From Viridothelium virens (taxonomy: Eukaryota; Ascomycota; Dothideomycetes; Trypetheliales; Trypetheliaceae): a DNA stretch of 64,000 nt. This document shows, one piece after another, positions 1 through 12,296 of the stretch (its first letter is position 1; every line of letters begins with the position of its first letter). The stretch lies in assembly GCA_010094025.1 (NCBI GenBank), contig ML991774.1, positions 188,821 to 252,820 of the forward strand, in the 5' to 3' direction. The position numbers were made by a program, and so were the translations under genes. The notes under the pieces are model-generated. The model did not search any database and was not told the origin of the DNA. It saw nothing but the letters and a program-made list of their open reading frames with translations.

Positions 1-1582
1 GCGTGGGTGGAGTCGCAGTCGCCAGACGGACGCGAAAACTCCAAGGCAGAGAGGCAGGCAGTGAAAAAAGAGAAAGGAAGCCAGAAAAGTAGCAGGCAAA
101 TGGGGAGAGAGGGCGAGGAAAGGGTGGAGTGGGAGGACGGGTGGACGGGCTGAAGTCGGCGAGAAGTCAAAAGGGGAGAGACGGGCGAATGCGCTGCAAG
201 TGCCCCTGGCTAGCGCACGCCGCGACTTGCTTGGGTCTGCTTGGGGCCTCTTGGGGCTGCTTGGGCCTGCCACGGCCTGCTTTGGAGACGGCGGACGGGA
301 GGTCCCTGCTAGAGTGCCAGACTCGACACGTCCAAGTCCGTTTCGGCCTGCTCCTGCAACCCACCGGGCACTCAACCCACCCAACCCACCCAACCTACCT
401 AGGTACCCACCAGCGCCACTGCGCCCGTTGCCGTTTCCATTCTCGCTGCTCACAACTCTAGGCGACTGTCACTGCCGTCAGACGCACCATCTTTCCCACG
501 ACTGACGGGCGCCGACGCTCTCTCATGCCTCTGTGCGTTCACAGCTCAGCTTTGCCAGTCCCGCCAGTATCGATAACTGCCGTCTTTCCTACGCCCTCCA
601 TGCTTCCCACTCACCAGCGCGATCCCTGTCGACGAATCCAAACACCACCCGCCTGGACGCTCTCTCTTTGATCTCCAGATAGCGTCACCGCCTGTGGTCT
701 GTCGTGGAATCCTTCGCGTGCTCTCCTTACCCGCCAAGGCGGCTTCGTGCTTGCCCGAAAACGGTGAGAGCTCAGGCTCCTGTCGAGAACAGGTCAATTG
801 GGCGTAGTTGCCGGAGGATTGCTCTACCCGTCTGCCACGCCCAGATCATGATGAGTTCCTAGAACACGCTTATCAACTCCGCAATTCCGCAATCCCGCCA
901 TTGCTGAGTTTGGCTGTCACTTGAGCGCCAATAAAGTCTAGAAAATAAGACTTGAGCTCTGCTCCGAACGCTCGTGACTATTGACAATATACCTTCCTAG
1001 TGCATGGACTCTGGGACCTTTTTCATCCAAATCTATGACACTGAGCAGATTTCCCCGGTCAGATTTCGCAAAGCGCCGGACTTTTCCAACAGCCATAGTA
1101 TCACGAAGCTGGGACACGTGCGGGGCCAACAACCCTCTTCCAGGCCTGATCCCTAGCAGGTCACGTTCTGTGACCCACACCAAAGCCCGAGAGCGCCGAT
1201 GCCGTTTGAAAGGGGTTTGCTTCGTGCAACGAATCGCAGCCGCCCAGACGCCCCCAAACACTGCCGTTAATGCCTGCTATTTTGGGCGGTAGCTGGGGCT
1301 TGTTAGAGATCTTATCGATGCCGCAGCTTCCACGGCTAGCACCGCTAGCTTAGACTTGCCCTATCGCGCTCATCGTAAACGCCTTTATCCTCAGGGATTT
1401 CAGCGATTTCACCCATGCGCGGTACATCTTATGCTGTCCCACTTTCTGGAACGCATACATGCATCGATGGCCTATGGTGCTATGATCGAGGGACAACGTT
1501 AGAGCGTTTGAGACGTAATTGTTTTCTTGGGCGGATTAATTTCTTGCTCCTAACCGACCCATCCCTATAGACTTCGTGTCAC
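1..1582. other. Left-edge intergenic region, no gene recognised
   Basis: No protein family is recognisable. The open frames are short and mostly begin with GTG or TTG. Composition is striking: about 60-330 is purine/G-rich (hand count 121-180: G32, C6) and about 330-830 is C-rich (361-420: C32, G7). This resembles the promoter or leader of a gene beyond the left edge. A perfect TACCTAGGTA palindrome lies at 396-405. From 840 to 1582 I see only unremarkable sequence next to the 3' end of MDM10. Confidence 0.6.
396..405. repeat. TACCTAGGTA palindrome, copy 1
   Basis: A perfect 10-bp palindrome in intergenic DNA, identical to copies at 13071-13080 and 42232-42241. One chosen 10-mer is expected about 0.06 times in 64 kb of random sequence. 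The function is unknown; it could be a protein-binding site or a dispersed motif. Confidence 0.6.
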
Positions 1583-2968
1583 TTATGACGAGTACTGAAT
1601 CTCTAGCCCTACGGCGCGGAAAATCTGCTCCCTCTTTCGAAGGTCGAACCCTGCCCCAATACTGAACAACAACTCTTTGATTCGTCCCTCCCAGAGCACC
1701 CCGACATTCCAGTTCTGATCTACCCTGGCTTTGAGCACGCCAGTGACATCCTCGCCTGGTCGCCTTCGCTTCGGCAAAGTCGATCTCTCCAACACGTCCG
1801 GCTCATTGGCATCCTTGCCGGTTCGCAGCCCCTGCAAAATTTTAGCCGGGGGGGCACGTTTCAAGCGCCAGATTTCACACCCAATCTGCAGCTCACTCTC
1901 ATACGAATACACATTAAAATCAAACCGAGAACACAGTGCAACGTCACCGCCCGCTTTCACGGCATATGTGGAGGAGAGATTGCCCATGAGCGGATTCAGG
2001 GTAAGCGTCATGGTGTACGGAAAGCCTGTATGAGCCGGCAAGGTCGAGAAACGAATCCCAGTACTTAGCCCTCCGGAAGCATTGAGGGCTCCATAGTACA
2101 ACTCCGCTCCAGCCGAAAATCGGCCATGGGGTGATCGTACTTCGTAGGGAAGACTACCATCTGCCAAGCCACTGCTTGTCACAGTGGAGGCGGTTTCGGA
2201 GGTGTACGTTGCCGGTTTGGATGAGGAGTCAGATGAAGGGAACGCACCAAAATTGTAGAGGCCACGAACGCCAAAGAGCGCGCTATCCGTGCTGTACAGA
2301 TACTCTGTGCTGTACCTCCCAGCATCCGTCTGTAGTAACGCGAGGACATTCCCTCCTTGAGGTAGGCTTGAATCGCTCACGTACGAGATTCTGAGCTGTC
2401 TGGTCGGCGAAATCCGGCGGAGATATAGTGCCTCTAAGGTGGACCGCGGAAGGTATAGTCTACCGTAGAGCAAAGCAGCTATGGAGTCTTGCGTGAGCAC
2501 CTGAGCTTGACACTTAGGGGACACGAGGTATACCTTTCCGATCGACACGCTTTCCGCCATGCCAAACTTCCCACCACCACGGCTCATCTGGTTTCCGCAG
2601 ATCCTGTAGGTGGCGGTAACCTTCTATTACGTCTTGAAGATTTATAGCGCTACTCCGCGACTCCGCCTGTAAGGGAAGCGAGGAGTAGAGGAAGGACAAG
2701 GAGCCGTCAACAATGCCGGCATTGCTCAAGCTATAGGAGGTTGCGAAGTTTCGTGAGGAGAGAGAGGAAGCACTCAACCGCAGTCCTTTCGGTGTATCAA
2801 AGTCAAGGAGAGCTAAGGAGGCATTAGCAGGAGTCACAGCTTTCCCAGAGGTCAGAGGAGGCAAGCGTTACCCTTCGCTGTGGCTGTAAGAGTGCCATAG
2901 AAATTATTGGGATTCCAATGTGATTGTTCGCAGAAGGCGTTTTGAACAAAGTCCATGAAATCCCTCAT
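1583..2968 (-). CDS. mdm10: Mdm10, mitochondrial outer-membrane beta-barrel of ERMES and SAM complexes
   Basis: Three exons in transcription order: 2968-2872, 2812-2534 and 2478-1583, giving 423 residues. The introns are 59 and 55 nt with GT-AG ends and join in frame. The protein starts MRDFMDFVQNAF, which is the family's conserved N-terminus. It continues through LLDFDTPKGLRL, EPWWWEVWHGGKR and LLYGRLYLPRSTLEALY, and ends in a beta-signal-like AVGLEIQYSS. In known fungi Mdm10 is a 19-strand porin-like barrel. It anchors the ER-mitochondria encounter structure and helps the SAM complex assemble Tom40, so it affects mitochondrial shape and lipid exchange. Length matches the family. The gene is divergent from MRT4, with 276 bp between start codons. 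I see no defect. Confidence 0.93.
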
Positions 2969-3244
2969 TTTTCCACAAGAATGCCATGATCATTAACAGC
3001 ACGTCAGGCTAGATTCATCTCGCCGAAAATCGAAATCATCGATTGTTGATGCTTGCGGTAATTACTTGGGCGCAAGGACGACAAGCGTAATAGGTACCCC
3101 CCCTTAGGGCAGCATGGCTAAGATTCGGGACAGCTCCGAAATCTAAGGTTTGGTCCGAGCTTGAGACCCCGGATTCTTCAGATTTTCTGGATTCTCTCCA
3201 CCACAGTGTGCGCCAAACTTCGGATTTTCTCCCATAAGCACAAT
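2969..3244. promoter_or_regulatory. Shared promoter between mdm10 and mrt4
   Basis: This 276-bp gap separates the two divergent start codons and must hold both promoters and leaders. It includes a C7 run near 3098. I see no clear TATA box. The small size suggests a compact bidirectional promoter for two growth-related genes, which is an inference. Confidence 0.5.
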
Positions 3245-4086
3245 ATGCCCAAATCAAAGCGTGCTAAAGTCGTCCATCTAACGAAGATCCAAAAGAAAGG
3301 AAAGGAGCATTCACAAAAATTGTTCGCCAACGTACAAGAAGCGGCTGAGCATTATCAATACTGCTATGTGTTTTCTGTGGATAATATGAGAAACAATCTC
3401 CTCAAAGATGTGCGGACAGAGCTTGCAGACAGCCGGTATTCACACTTAGTATTCATCAACTGAAAGAGGGAATCCTAACCAGAGACATGCCATCAGAATC
3501 ATCTTCGGCAAAACAAAAGTCATGGCCGTTGCTCTGGGCGGAAGTGCGGACAACGCCAACGAACCTGCGTCAGGTATCTCCTCGCTATGTCCACATCTCT
3601 CCGGCTCTGTAGGCCTAGTATTCAGCCCTCGCGGGCCAACGGAAATACTACCGTTTTTCGAGGACTTCGCCCCATTGTCGTATGCCCGCGCCGGGACACC
3701 TTCATCACGATCCTTCACCATACCTGCCGGCACTGTCTATTCTCGTGGTGGCGAGATTCCAATAGAAGATGACGTTCCATTGGCACACAGTATTGAGCCA
3801 ACATTACGGAAGTGGGCAGTACCGACCCGGCTGGTAAAAGGCAAAATTGAGTTGGACAATGGCTACGAGGTCTGCAAGGAAGGCGATGTCTTAGACAGTA
3901 GGCAGACGGCGCTACTGAAACAGTTTGGCATACAGACGAGCGAGTTCCGAGTTAGAATCAAAGCGTAAGTGCACCATTTAGCAATTGGGTCCACGAGTGC
4001 CGTGCTGACGTGCTCTTAGCTATTGGACTGCTGCAACAGGAAGCGTCACTGTTGTAGATGATGCAGAGGGACAGATGCACGAATAG
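3245..4086 (+). CDS. mrt4: Mrt4, nuclear/nucleolar 60S ribosome assembly factor
   Basis: Exons 3245-3435, 3497-3964 and 4020-4086 encode 241 residues, the usual Mrt4 length. Introns are 61 and 55 nt. The N-terminus [20 protein letters not shown] and the following [17 protein letters not shown] are hallmark Mrt4 segments, as is [13 protein letters not shown] directly after the first splice. Mrt4 is a paralog of the stalk protein uL10 (P0). It occupies the P0 site on pre-60S particles in the nucleolus and is later released by Yvh1 so that P0 can bind. The last exon adds only 22 residues, ending in an acidic tail, and lacks the P-protein C-terminal peptide, as expected for Mrt4. Confidence 0.94.
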
Positions 4087-4920
4087 TTGGACTTACCATG
4101 GTCCTGTAATGCCCAGATGCCAGCTATGTGACTTGTGTCACTGGCGGCGTTGAGGGGATTCCACGTCTTTGGTATTTGAGTCAGAGCACGGGCTCTCCCG
4201 TGGCAGTAACGACATGCAAGAATCCATGCTAGAAAGAGGCGTTTTGCTCAGAGCATATCAGGTGTGTAGATGGCACTGTAAATAAAAAGCAATGATACCC
4301 GATCTGATTTCTGTGAAATAGATGCTATTACTGCCTGAAGCCCCCCAAAGCAGTCTCATACAGTTTTCGGTTCTTGTCGAATGATGCAACGACCTGTGCT
4401 TTAGATCCGATTCAATTGCAAGATGCCACGAATGCAAGGAAAAGAGAATTTAATATGGCAGCAAGTCGAGGCACTTTACCCAGCGCTCCAGTATGTTGAG
4501 ACTGAAGGGTACTTGAAGAGACTTTCATCCACGTTCCTTCTGTCGCATCTAAATATCAGCAAAAAGAAAGTTGAATATCTGAAGCTTGAGATAGGACTAG
4601 GGAGATAGGACTAAGTAGGCATCCAACCGCTGCGTATATTGAAGCACGCGCTGCACCTCACCTCGGCTATCTTAGGGAGTGGCATCGATTCGTACATCTT
4701 GCTTATCATTTCTGTTAGCGCACCCCATATATTAATGCTAGTGGCTAGATCTGGAGATGGATACCTACTCAGAACCGATCTCATTTATATTCGCAATTCT
4801 CTCAAGTACTCAGCTTTCTATCAATTGACCTCTCTCTCTTACTCTACCTCTTTATCTCCATCTTAACACCAATTCTCCGCCAAAAAAAACAACAATCGTC
4901 CTCCACACAACCCCACCACC
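4087..4920. other. Intergenic region upstream of the 4921 gene
   Basis: No convincing gene. Two roughly 60-75-codon frames (4423-4608 and 4639-4866) have no recognisable features. A 13-bp near-repeat, GAGATAGGACTAG then GAGATAGGACTAA, lies within about 4588-4615. The last 80 bases are strongly pyrimidine-rich with an A-run just before the ATG, typical of a fungal core promoter and leader for the next gene. Confidence 0.5.
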
Positions 4921-5646
4921 ATGTCCGCCGCCCTCCTCTCCGCAACCGCCGCCTCTCAAAAAGCCACCACCCCAACCACCACGACGACCCCCTTCCCTCT
5001 CCTCGCCCTCCCCCTGGAGATCCGCCTCCTCATCTACCAGCACGCTCTAACCCACCCATCCCTCCCCACCCTCCGCCGCCTCTCCACCCAAGCCCACTGC
5101 TCCGACTACGTCCTGCCCGCGCTCCCAGTGTCCCCGGCCCTCCTCCTAACCTGCCGCCTCATCAACAGCGAAGCGACGCCCGTGCTCTACGGCGCCAACA
5201 CCTTCGCCGCGCACCCCTCACTCCTAACTTCCCTCCCCTATCTCGTGCGGCCGTCGGCGCCAATCCGCGACCCGGCGGTTGCACGCAGGATCCGGCGGTG
5301 GTGGGTGCATGTGCGGCTGGACACGGATCCTGCGTGGGAGGCGGCTGAGGTCTGTGCGGCGTTCGACGGCTGCGAGGAGTTGGAGGTCGAGGTCTTTCAG
5401 GCGCAGTTTGCGAGCTGTGGGTATGCGGTGTTAAGGAGGTTTGAGGGGGTCAGAGGGGTAAGGACCGCGAGGGTGTGTGGGAGTGTGGAGGAGGGGTTTG
5501 CGAGGTGGTTGGAGGGGGTGATGATGAGTGGGGTGGGAGAGAGGGTGGAGGGGCATGGTGAGGAGGGGAGGGGGCATGCGAGAGAGGGGGCGCATGAGGT
5601 GTGGACTCTAGGGGGCCAGATGAATTTGGGGAGGGATGAAAATTAG
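4921..5646 (+). CDS. Unknown 241-residue protein with an F-box/2EXR-like N-terminus
   Basis: Single exon with a good ATG context (CACCACCATG). Residues about 24-90 carry the layout LPLEIRLLIYQHAL followed by LLLTCRLINSEATPVLYGANTF. This recurs in many fungal proteins loosely described as F-box-like or 2EXR-type, probably protein-interaction modules. Nothing catalytic is visible. The second half is Glu/Gly/Val-rich and not recognisable. Base composition is extreme: the first half of the coding strand is C-rich (5041-5100: C37, G5) and the second half G-rich (5521-5580: C3, G37), with a switch near 5265. The codon usage therefore reflects DNA-level bias. The function is unknown; the N-terminal layout makes a real gene likely. 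Confidence 0.7.
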   Translation: MSAALLSATAASQKATTPTTTTTPFPLLALPLEIRLLIYQHALTHPSLPTLRRLSTQAHCSDYVLPALPVSPALLLTCRLINSEATPVLYGANTFAAHPSLLTSLPYLVRPSAPIRDPAVARRIRRWWVHVRLDTDPAWEAAEVCAAFDGCEELEVEVFQAQFASCGYAVLRRFEGVRGVRTARVCGSVEEGFARWLEGVMMSGVGERVEGHGEEGRGHAREGAHEVWTLGGQMNLGRDEN

Positions 5647-5812
5647 AGCTCATGGGCAAATGCAAAGCCGTAGATGATATGGTTGCGATGATTGTGCGTA
5701 CAGGTCGTAACATTTACTCGTGATTTTGGTATGTCTATCTCTATGGACTACCGTTTGACAAATCAGCTTGCATCGCAATTTCTAAGCTGATCATTAGCCA
5801 GATGTCGCCGAA

Positions 5813-8800
5813 TCAGGCAATGTAGCTGTAACTATTGTTCTCTTCTCGCTCCATGTAATCCTTCTCAATGAGCCTGTGAATTGGTTGTTAGTTCAAGTCT
5901 TGACTGCAATACAAAAGCCATCTTTGGAACTCACCTGTCGATGTTCTTCTTGATATCAGCGACATTTAATTGACCTCTGCTCTTGGTTGCCTTGATGACT
6001 TCGGCTACCAATTCTGCATGAGTGATGAGCTTCCTACTCTTCATAATTCGCACAATCGCGGCTTGTGTTTCAAATGCTCTGTCGGCCGCTACCCTTTCGT
6101 GAGTTTCCTTATTTTCCTCCTTGGTCTCTTTAAGCTGCACTTGATTGATCTTGACCCGATACTTCTCGTGCGAAAATCCTGCGTTGATGGTGAAAGTGTC
6201 GTCATCGTTGATTTCTCGTCCTTTGGGATATTTGCTAAGAGGGCGCAACTTCGCACAAGCGAGAGACTGCAGTGTGCGTTTGACCTCGTTATCGGCTGTC
6301 AAACATAAGCATCCGCATGTATATCAGGGAAGAAAGCTAGGTTACTTACGCAATCCTGTGGCTGCTTTGATGTGTTCATAACTCAGGTGCTCATCCGGAC
6401 TGACGGCATTAAATAATAGGAGTACAACAGCCTGGAAAGAGGAAACCACGAGCTCCTTGTTGCCCTTTGCGAAACTTGCTTTGATTTGACAATGTGCCAG
6501 AGCATGCTTCCAATCCAACTTGCGGCCGCCGTGTTTTGACTTGTAGTGTCTAGTAAAATTTTCGATGGCGGCGTTGATGTTGATTGGTACGATGACAGGA
6601 ATGTCAGGATATGTGGGCCATGCTGCTGCAGAAAGGATGTTAACGTTGAGATCTAGGGAGGGTCGACCATCTCTTTCTTCAATCATAGTTTTGTATGAGT
6701 TCATCTCCTCTCGAGCCAGCTCAATATCTTTGAACATCTGCTCAAGATTTTGAGTGAAGCCAGCACCGCACTCGGTCTTCAATCTTTGAAGCATACTTCT
6801 TTCTGCATCAGCACTTGCACTGCGACCCATGAGAAGGCGTCGCGCAAGATCTTTCTTGTAGAAGGCCTCGAAAACCGCTTTTCCGTGTACGAATCTGAAG
6901 AGATCAAGAACTTGGTCCAGTTGCTGATTGACTTCACTCTCTTCGTCAATCGCAGCCTCGTCATCATCATCTTCGACTAATTTCACCCTTGAATTTGCCA
7001 ACGATAGGGAGGTGGGGATTGCCTTGGCTCCACCTCGTAGAAGCATATCTACGTATTTGGCAATCATCTCGCCAGGTTTCGAATTGTCCGTGTTCCAGGT
7101 AGCACTTGTCTTCTTCTGCTTGTTCATGAATGCCTCAAAAGCTTCTCGAAGTCCATGACCAAGCTCTTCGTCTTTCCGGAAAGCGACTCTCCAAGAGATG
7201 TCAAGCTGCTTCTTCAATGACAGCAAGTTGACCACCATTTCATCTTGATGCTCCTCGTCAAATACAATTGACTCCCCTGCTGAGTTGATCCACGATTCGA
7301 ATGCAGGTTTGAGCTTTGAACCGAATCGACGTCTTTGTAGGAGCGCGTATAGCTGTTCGAGACTGTCCATGTCATTGTCTTGGAGCAATTGCGCAACATC
7401 CTGGCGTAAAACTGCACGACACGTTAAAGAAATGATCGGACGGTCGGCATAGCAATAAACGTAAATGCTTACCTAGCCTCTTGAGCCTCTTCTCCACCAG
7501 CAAATCTTCCAGAGTGACGAGCAGCGCTTTCCGTGTTGTCGTGTCGAGCCCAAAGACTTCACATCGCTTGATTTCACGATCAATGAACTGCACGCAGGCG
7601 CGAATGTATTCCGCAAGTTCCATTTCGTTACAGGCCTGGTTTGACCACTGTAAAATGTAATCTTGCGACAACTCAAGCATCCGAGGCTCAAAGCTGTTGG
7701 AATAAACAGAAATTTCATGGAACATATTGATTGCTTGGCGAAAGGTGGAAGTATCCAGAGGCTCTTGATTCCTGTCTGCGGCGATGAGATCGCAAGCACC
7801 GGACACGACCCTGGGGTTCAACATGAAATCATCAAAGATGTTGACCCGGAACATTTCAATTGCCATTTCTCTAAGTGAGGGTTCTGGTGATTGGAGGAGA
7901 TAGGATCGGTCCATATAGTAGAAAATCGACTGAACGATAACCTATTTTGATTTTTTATTAGCCTTGAAATTCCTGGAATGGCAATCCAATATTGCTTGAA
8001 CCCACCATTTGAGTCTTCCAGCGCGCCCAAGCACCCAGTACAGCTCGCAATACATCCACGTTTTGCTCACCAGCTTTTTCAACCAGTGGAGTCTTCAACA
8101 CGCGTGTTACGTTCCTTGTACATCTTGCCTTGAGTCTTGTATGAATGGTTGACGCATGGCCTTGACGACAGACATTCTCCACGCCTCGATAAAGCTCTTC
8201 CAAAGGAAAGGTCACTTTCCCCTCCGCGAAAATCAGATCCAATGCTTTGTCCAATTTTGACCATATTTGTTCAAGGTATTCAGTTGGATTCGTCTTGGAT
8301 GGTGCCTTCAAATTCTTGACTATGAGCTTCTTGGCCCCAACGCGGGAACCAGACGGTCCTTTGCCAACGTGGAAACCATTTGATGTGCGTGCCTTAGGGC
8401 TCGGATCGGGAGAGCCAGTCAGATCTATGCATGTCGTACTTTGTGGAGATCTTTTCTGCGGAAAACTATACATCTCCGCAGTGGCCATGGTCCTAGGGGG
8501 AGTCTGAGGTTTCGGAGGAGTAGGAGCAGAGGAATCCTGCTTGCGCCTTTTGCTATTAGGAGAAAGGCTCGAATCGTCTTTGACACTGGTTGCCTTCTGC
8601 TGGCAAGTAAAAACGTCAGGAATGGACTGCTGTCGACCCGTGGGTTGGTGGCGGGACTGAAGCTTCCTCTTCCTACCAGCAGAGGTGGACCGATGCACTT
8701 CGGACGATGGCTGAGATCGCTTGCTGGAATGGGTCATCGAAGAAGGCGGTGGACCACCGCCGAGGAAGGTCGGTGGACTGTAGGGAGAACTATAAGGCGA

Positions 8801-8926
8801 CCCGTATGACGGTCGTGGTGGTGGTGGGGCGGCGTAAGGTGAGCTATAAGGTGAGCTATATGGCGAGCAGGTGTAGGGCTGGGCGGACGAGGTCCCGCGC
8901 TGCAAGGCCGAAGCCGGAGTCGTCAT
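5813..8926 (-). CDS. cul4: Cullin-4-type scaffold of CRL4 ubiquitin ligases
   Basis: Five exons: 8926-8006, 7941-7473, 7411-6350, 6295-5935 and 5873-5813, giving 957 residues. Introns are 64, 61, 54 and 61 nt. Residues 1-200 are a low-complexity, Pro/Ser/Tyr-rich extension containing SPYSSPY repeats. The cullin repeats follow (SIFYYMDRSYLLQSPEPS), then the cullin homology domain (KPGEMIAKYVDMLLRGG, FRFVHGKAVFEAFYKKDLA, LKTECGAGFTQNLEQMFKD). The C-terminal winged helix holds the neddylation segment IVRIMKSRK, with Lys near 903, and ends in YSYIA. Cul4 binds DDB1 and DCAF receptors through its N-terminus and Rbx1 through its C-terminus. It works in DNA repair, replication control and heterochromatin. 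The sequence fits Cul4 better than Cul1 or Cul3. Confidence 0.93.
8836..8871 (-). repeat. 12-bp tandem repeat inside cul4 exon 1
   Basis: Two perfect copies of AAGGTGAGCTAT (plus strand 8836-8847 and 8848-8859) are followed by a diverged third copy to 8871. On the coding strand they encode Tyr-Ser-Ser-Pro units of the disordered N-terminus, so length changes keep the frame. Confidence 0.75.
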
Positions 8927-9346
8927 GACGGCGACGATAAAGCTGCAACTCGAATCCGACTACCCGACGACGATTGTAGAGGAACAGCAATTTCTTGCTC
9001 AAACTTCTATCTGTGTACCGTGTCTGCCTATATAAGCTGAACTGCTCCCTCTATTCTCCCAAGCCATGCCCAGCTGACGTATGACATACACCATTTTCCT
9101 AAGGTGCGATCCGCCACGGGCTTGGGCTGAAACGCCAACTGAAGACAGCCGTCTCTACGATCAAAATCGATGTTTTAACACGGTCAAATGATCATCGAGG
9201 AATGAGTAGAATAACGTCCATTTACTTATCCAGAATGGGCCTCGCTCGCTTCAGCCGCGCGTGCTTGGCAAATTGGTATCTCTATTACAGACTCAGCCAA
9301 CAACACCAACGCCCCTAATTAGCACAATTCATCCCGTATTCCTTGC
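8927..9346. promoter_or_regulatory. Promoter region of cul4, with the 3' end of mgm1
   Basis: A 420-bp gap between two minus-strand genes. A TATATA core at 9029-9034 lies about 105 bp upstream of the cul4 ATG and could serve as its TATA element. The part next to 9346 should hold the mgm1 3' UTR. No gene is visible. Confidence 0.4.
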
Positions 9347-12296
9347 CTAGAAAAAGCCCCACGCTTTCCCCTTTTCTTTGTCCTGTTGCGATATCCGTGA
9401 TGATCTCGCACCATATCGCTTCTCCCTCGCCTCGATTTGTCTCAACGCCTCCATTTCCTTCAAGACATGCTCGAGAAGCTCCTTTCGTCGAACAACTTCG
9501 AGGTGCCGTCGAATTTTAGGATCCTCACGAGCAAACCTCTCGATGTCGGCTTCAGATAAGCCTCGCCCAAGCCGGGCATCCAGTTCCCGTGGAAACTGTG
9601 ATCAGATCAGAGATATTCTTTTAGATTTGTAGCGCAGTGAACTCACATTGTAGTAAAACTTCGACAGCAGTTCTGCATCGAGGAATAGGTCCGCAGTTGA
9701 AGTCAATTTGTCCGCCACTGCGTCAAGAAAGACCTCAGGGCAATAATACTTGTTCTTCTTATTTGCGCATTGCTTCGATTGCACAGCCGCAAGACGAAGT
9801 CTGAGAATATCGAGTCGGTCGCGAAGGAATGCTGCTTCCCGACCTGTGATATCGTTGCCATTAGCTGATGCATTATGAGCAAGCATTTCCAGAACTACCA
9901 GTACCTTTTCTCAAGAGGGCAGCGCTGAAGCCACCAGCACCAGCAGTTCCATCGCCCTCCAAGACTACTTCCCCGCTTCGTACACGATCGATGAATGCCA
10001 AGACGTCTTTGAGCTTCTTTCGTCCGCCAATCTCGCCCTCCACATGCTTGACGGCACTTTCGCAGTCCTTCAATTCAGCTTTGAGCACGTTGGAGATGGC
10101 TTCTCTACCTTTTGTCCATTCTGCGTCGTCCAACTCAATCCTATATTTGTATGGCTTGATACAGATTTCGAGCTCGTCGCTAGTGTCATAGGATAGATCT
10201 TTAAGAATGGCAGAGGATGCATCAGTGGCAGCTTTGCGAGCCGAGGGGTGCGCAGAGAATGGTGAAGAAGCTAATAGCTGTTCCACGTTGGTCTGCACAG
10301 TGTTGGCAACGACAGCCGTAGCTAGTCGGCCAATGCCGAGCTTCGTAAGAGACGCAGTCGAGGCATCAAGCTTCAGGTGCCAAATTGGATTTTCCGGGTC
10401 TGCTGTCGGCAGCTCGCTCAAAGGGTCCGTCTCTAGCATTTGCGGAGTAAGATCCTCAAGTGGCTTGTTCCAATATCTTTGGGCAAGTAGATTCAGCACT
10501 TGCTGATCGAGCTCCTGTTTGATAATTGAACGAACTTCTGGCCGTCCAAAGTGATCAGCAAAGTCCTTGAATGTATGCTTGAATGTGTCAAGGCTCTCAG
10601 CCAGATATGACTCTGCGCTCAAAGCTCGCTCATTGTATTGGACTTTGTATTCATATGTTGCCTCAGAGAGTTCCCGATGAATTGCCTCTCCAGTGGTCGC
10701 CAAACTCGCTGCCATGGTTTGCTCCAGTACATGCATCAACTTTTTCCTCAAGTTCGTTGTGCCCACGGAGAGCTCTGACCCCTGTCCATATTCGTCTGGA
10801 TGTGAAGAGAAATATGCATTCTCATGTCGCACAATCGCGTTCGTGATATTCGAATTGCCACGAGAGAAAAGCCCACCAGTGCTTTGCGGTATCTTGCACA
10901 CGACTCCCACATAACCTAGTCGCAAGGGATATTTCTTGTCACTCAACAGACTCGCACCTCGCTCGGGCTCAACAAGGTCCATTTTAGTGATGACTCCAAT
11001 GGTTCTCTCACCACGCGGGTCGACCCTTCTGCTGGCTCGGAGAGAAGTGGAGTTTGCCAGATCGACATCTGCGGCCGAAATTGCGAGAATGACATTTGGA
11101 GGTTGTACATATTTATCGCAAAGCTCCGTTATCCTTTGCTTCAATTCGGTGGGCTGGTCGAAACCAGATACTTGGATATACCCAGGCAAATCGATCAGCG
11201 ACAAGTCTGGTACGTTCGGAGAATAGATGCGGAGTTGGATGGGGTCATCCGAGACGCATTCTTTTTCGGGCACAGCCAAGTTCAGATCTGTCAGAGTTTT
11301 CTGTATTTGGGAGAAATCCGTGACTTTGCCCAAACCTAGAGCAGGAAATTCTCCATACTCTGCACGGGCTTGTGGTGTGTTCACTAACGTTAACTCTATT
11401 GGTCGCCGAGTCACCATGTTGGAACCTTTTGGTAAGAACTCATGGCCAACGATGGCTTCCAATACCGAACTTTTTCCTGAAGATTGGGATCCGATCACGA
11501 CGATGGAGGGTAACGTCAGAGCTTCGGATTGTCCAACGGTTTGCAGAAGGCCTCGGATTTCAATCATCTTCTTAGTCAACATCATCATTTGATCGTCCTT
11601 TGCAGAGTGTTCGTCTGATCGGGTATCATCTTCCGAATCTGACTGGAGGCCAAAAGCAGCAGAAGTCGCAGCCCCTGCAGCTGCTGCGCCAGAGCCGGCC
11701 TTCTTGGGAGAGCCTCCTGGTCCATTTGGTCCGCCATGTCCCCCAGATGATGATTCTTCTTCTGGTTCAAAGATATTTCTTAGCCACTGCGGCATTTCCA
11801 CATCCTGCTTGGTCCTCTCCCAGCCCCTCCTTGTCTGCTCAAAGATCCCCTGTGCACCTCCATAAGCCGTTCCCGCCGCACCCGAAGCTGCGCCAACCGC
11901 CGAGTTGAAAATATCCTTTGCGTATGTACCCGCCTCTATTGAGAACAGTCAGTGATCGGCCTGTCTTTGCGGAGATTCTAGCTTACGCTGTGCCTGATAC
12001 TGTACGTAGGCCAACCCAGCGATAGCCGTTGCGCCAAACAAGGCAGGGATTCGAGCAAGCTTCAAGGCAAGTTGAGGTAAGATGCGTACAAATGATATCG
12101 AGCGTATAGCCGGTACATTGTGTAGTGAGTATGCACCGAGGGGACGGCTGGGTTGATTTGCAACCCTTGGTCCAGCATTTGTCCGGAGCAAGCCCCCAGC
12201 CGTAGAAGTAGAGTAGAAGGTCGGTCTTCTGGGCGCATAACTTTGGATCCGCCGAGTAAAGGGTACGAGGCGTGCGGCGAGTAGCCTCCCGCTCAT
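9347..12296 (-). CDS. mgm1: Mgm1/OPA1, mitochondrial inner-membrane dynamin GTPase
   Basis: Exons 12296-11987, 11935-9905, 9843-9647 and 9595-9347 encode 928 residues. Introns are 51, 61 and 51 nt. The Arg/Ser-rich N-terminus is a matrix-targeting signal. A membrane segment at about residues 80-100 is followed by an Ala/Gly-rich stretch (about 110-135), where yeast Mgm1 is cut by the rhomboid protease Pcp1 to give long and short forms. The GTPase domain shows the P-loop GSQSSGKS (residues 252-259), DLPG and TKMD. The dynamin middle domain and a C-terminal effector domain follow. Mgm1 fuses inner membranes and maintains cristae and mtDNA. The start is the internal ATG that begins the presequence; an upstream in-frame extension was rejected as non-mitochondrial in character. 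Confidence 0.94.

Noticed and set aside
938-1261. 107-codon minus frame in the left intergenic region
   Set aside because: Starts with GTG, no conserved look, and a similar-sized frame on the other strand overlaps it.
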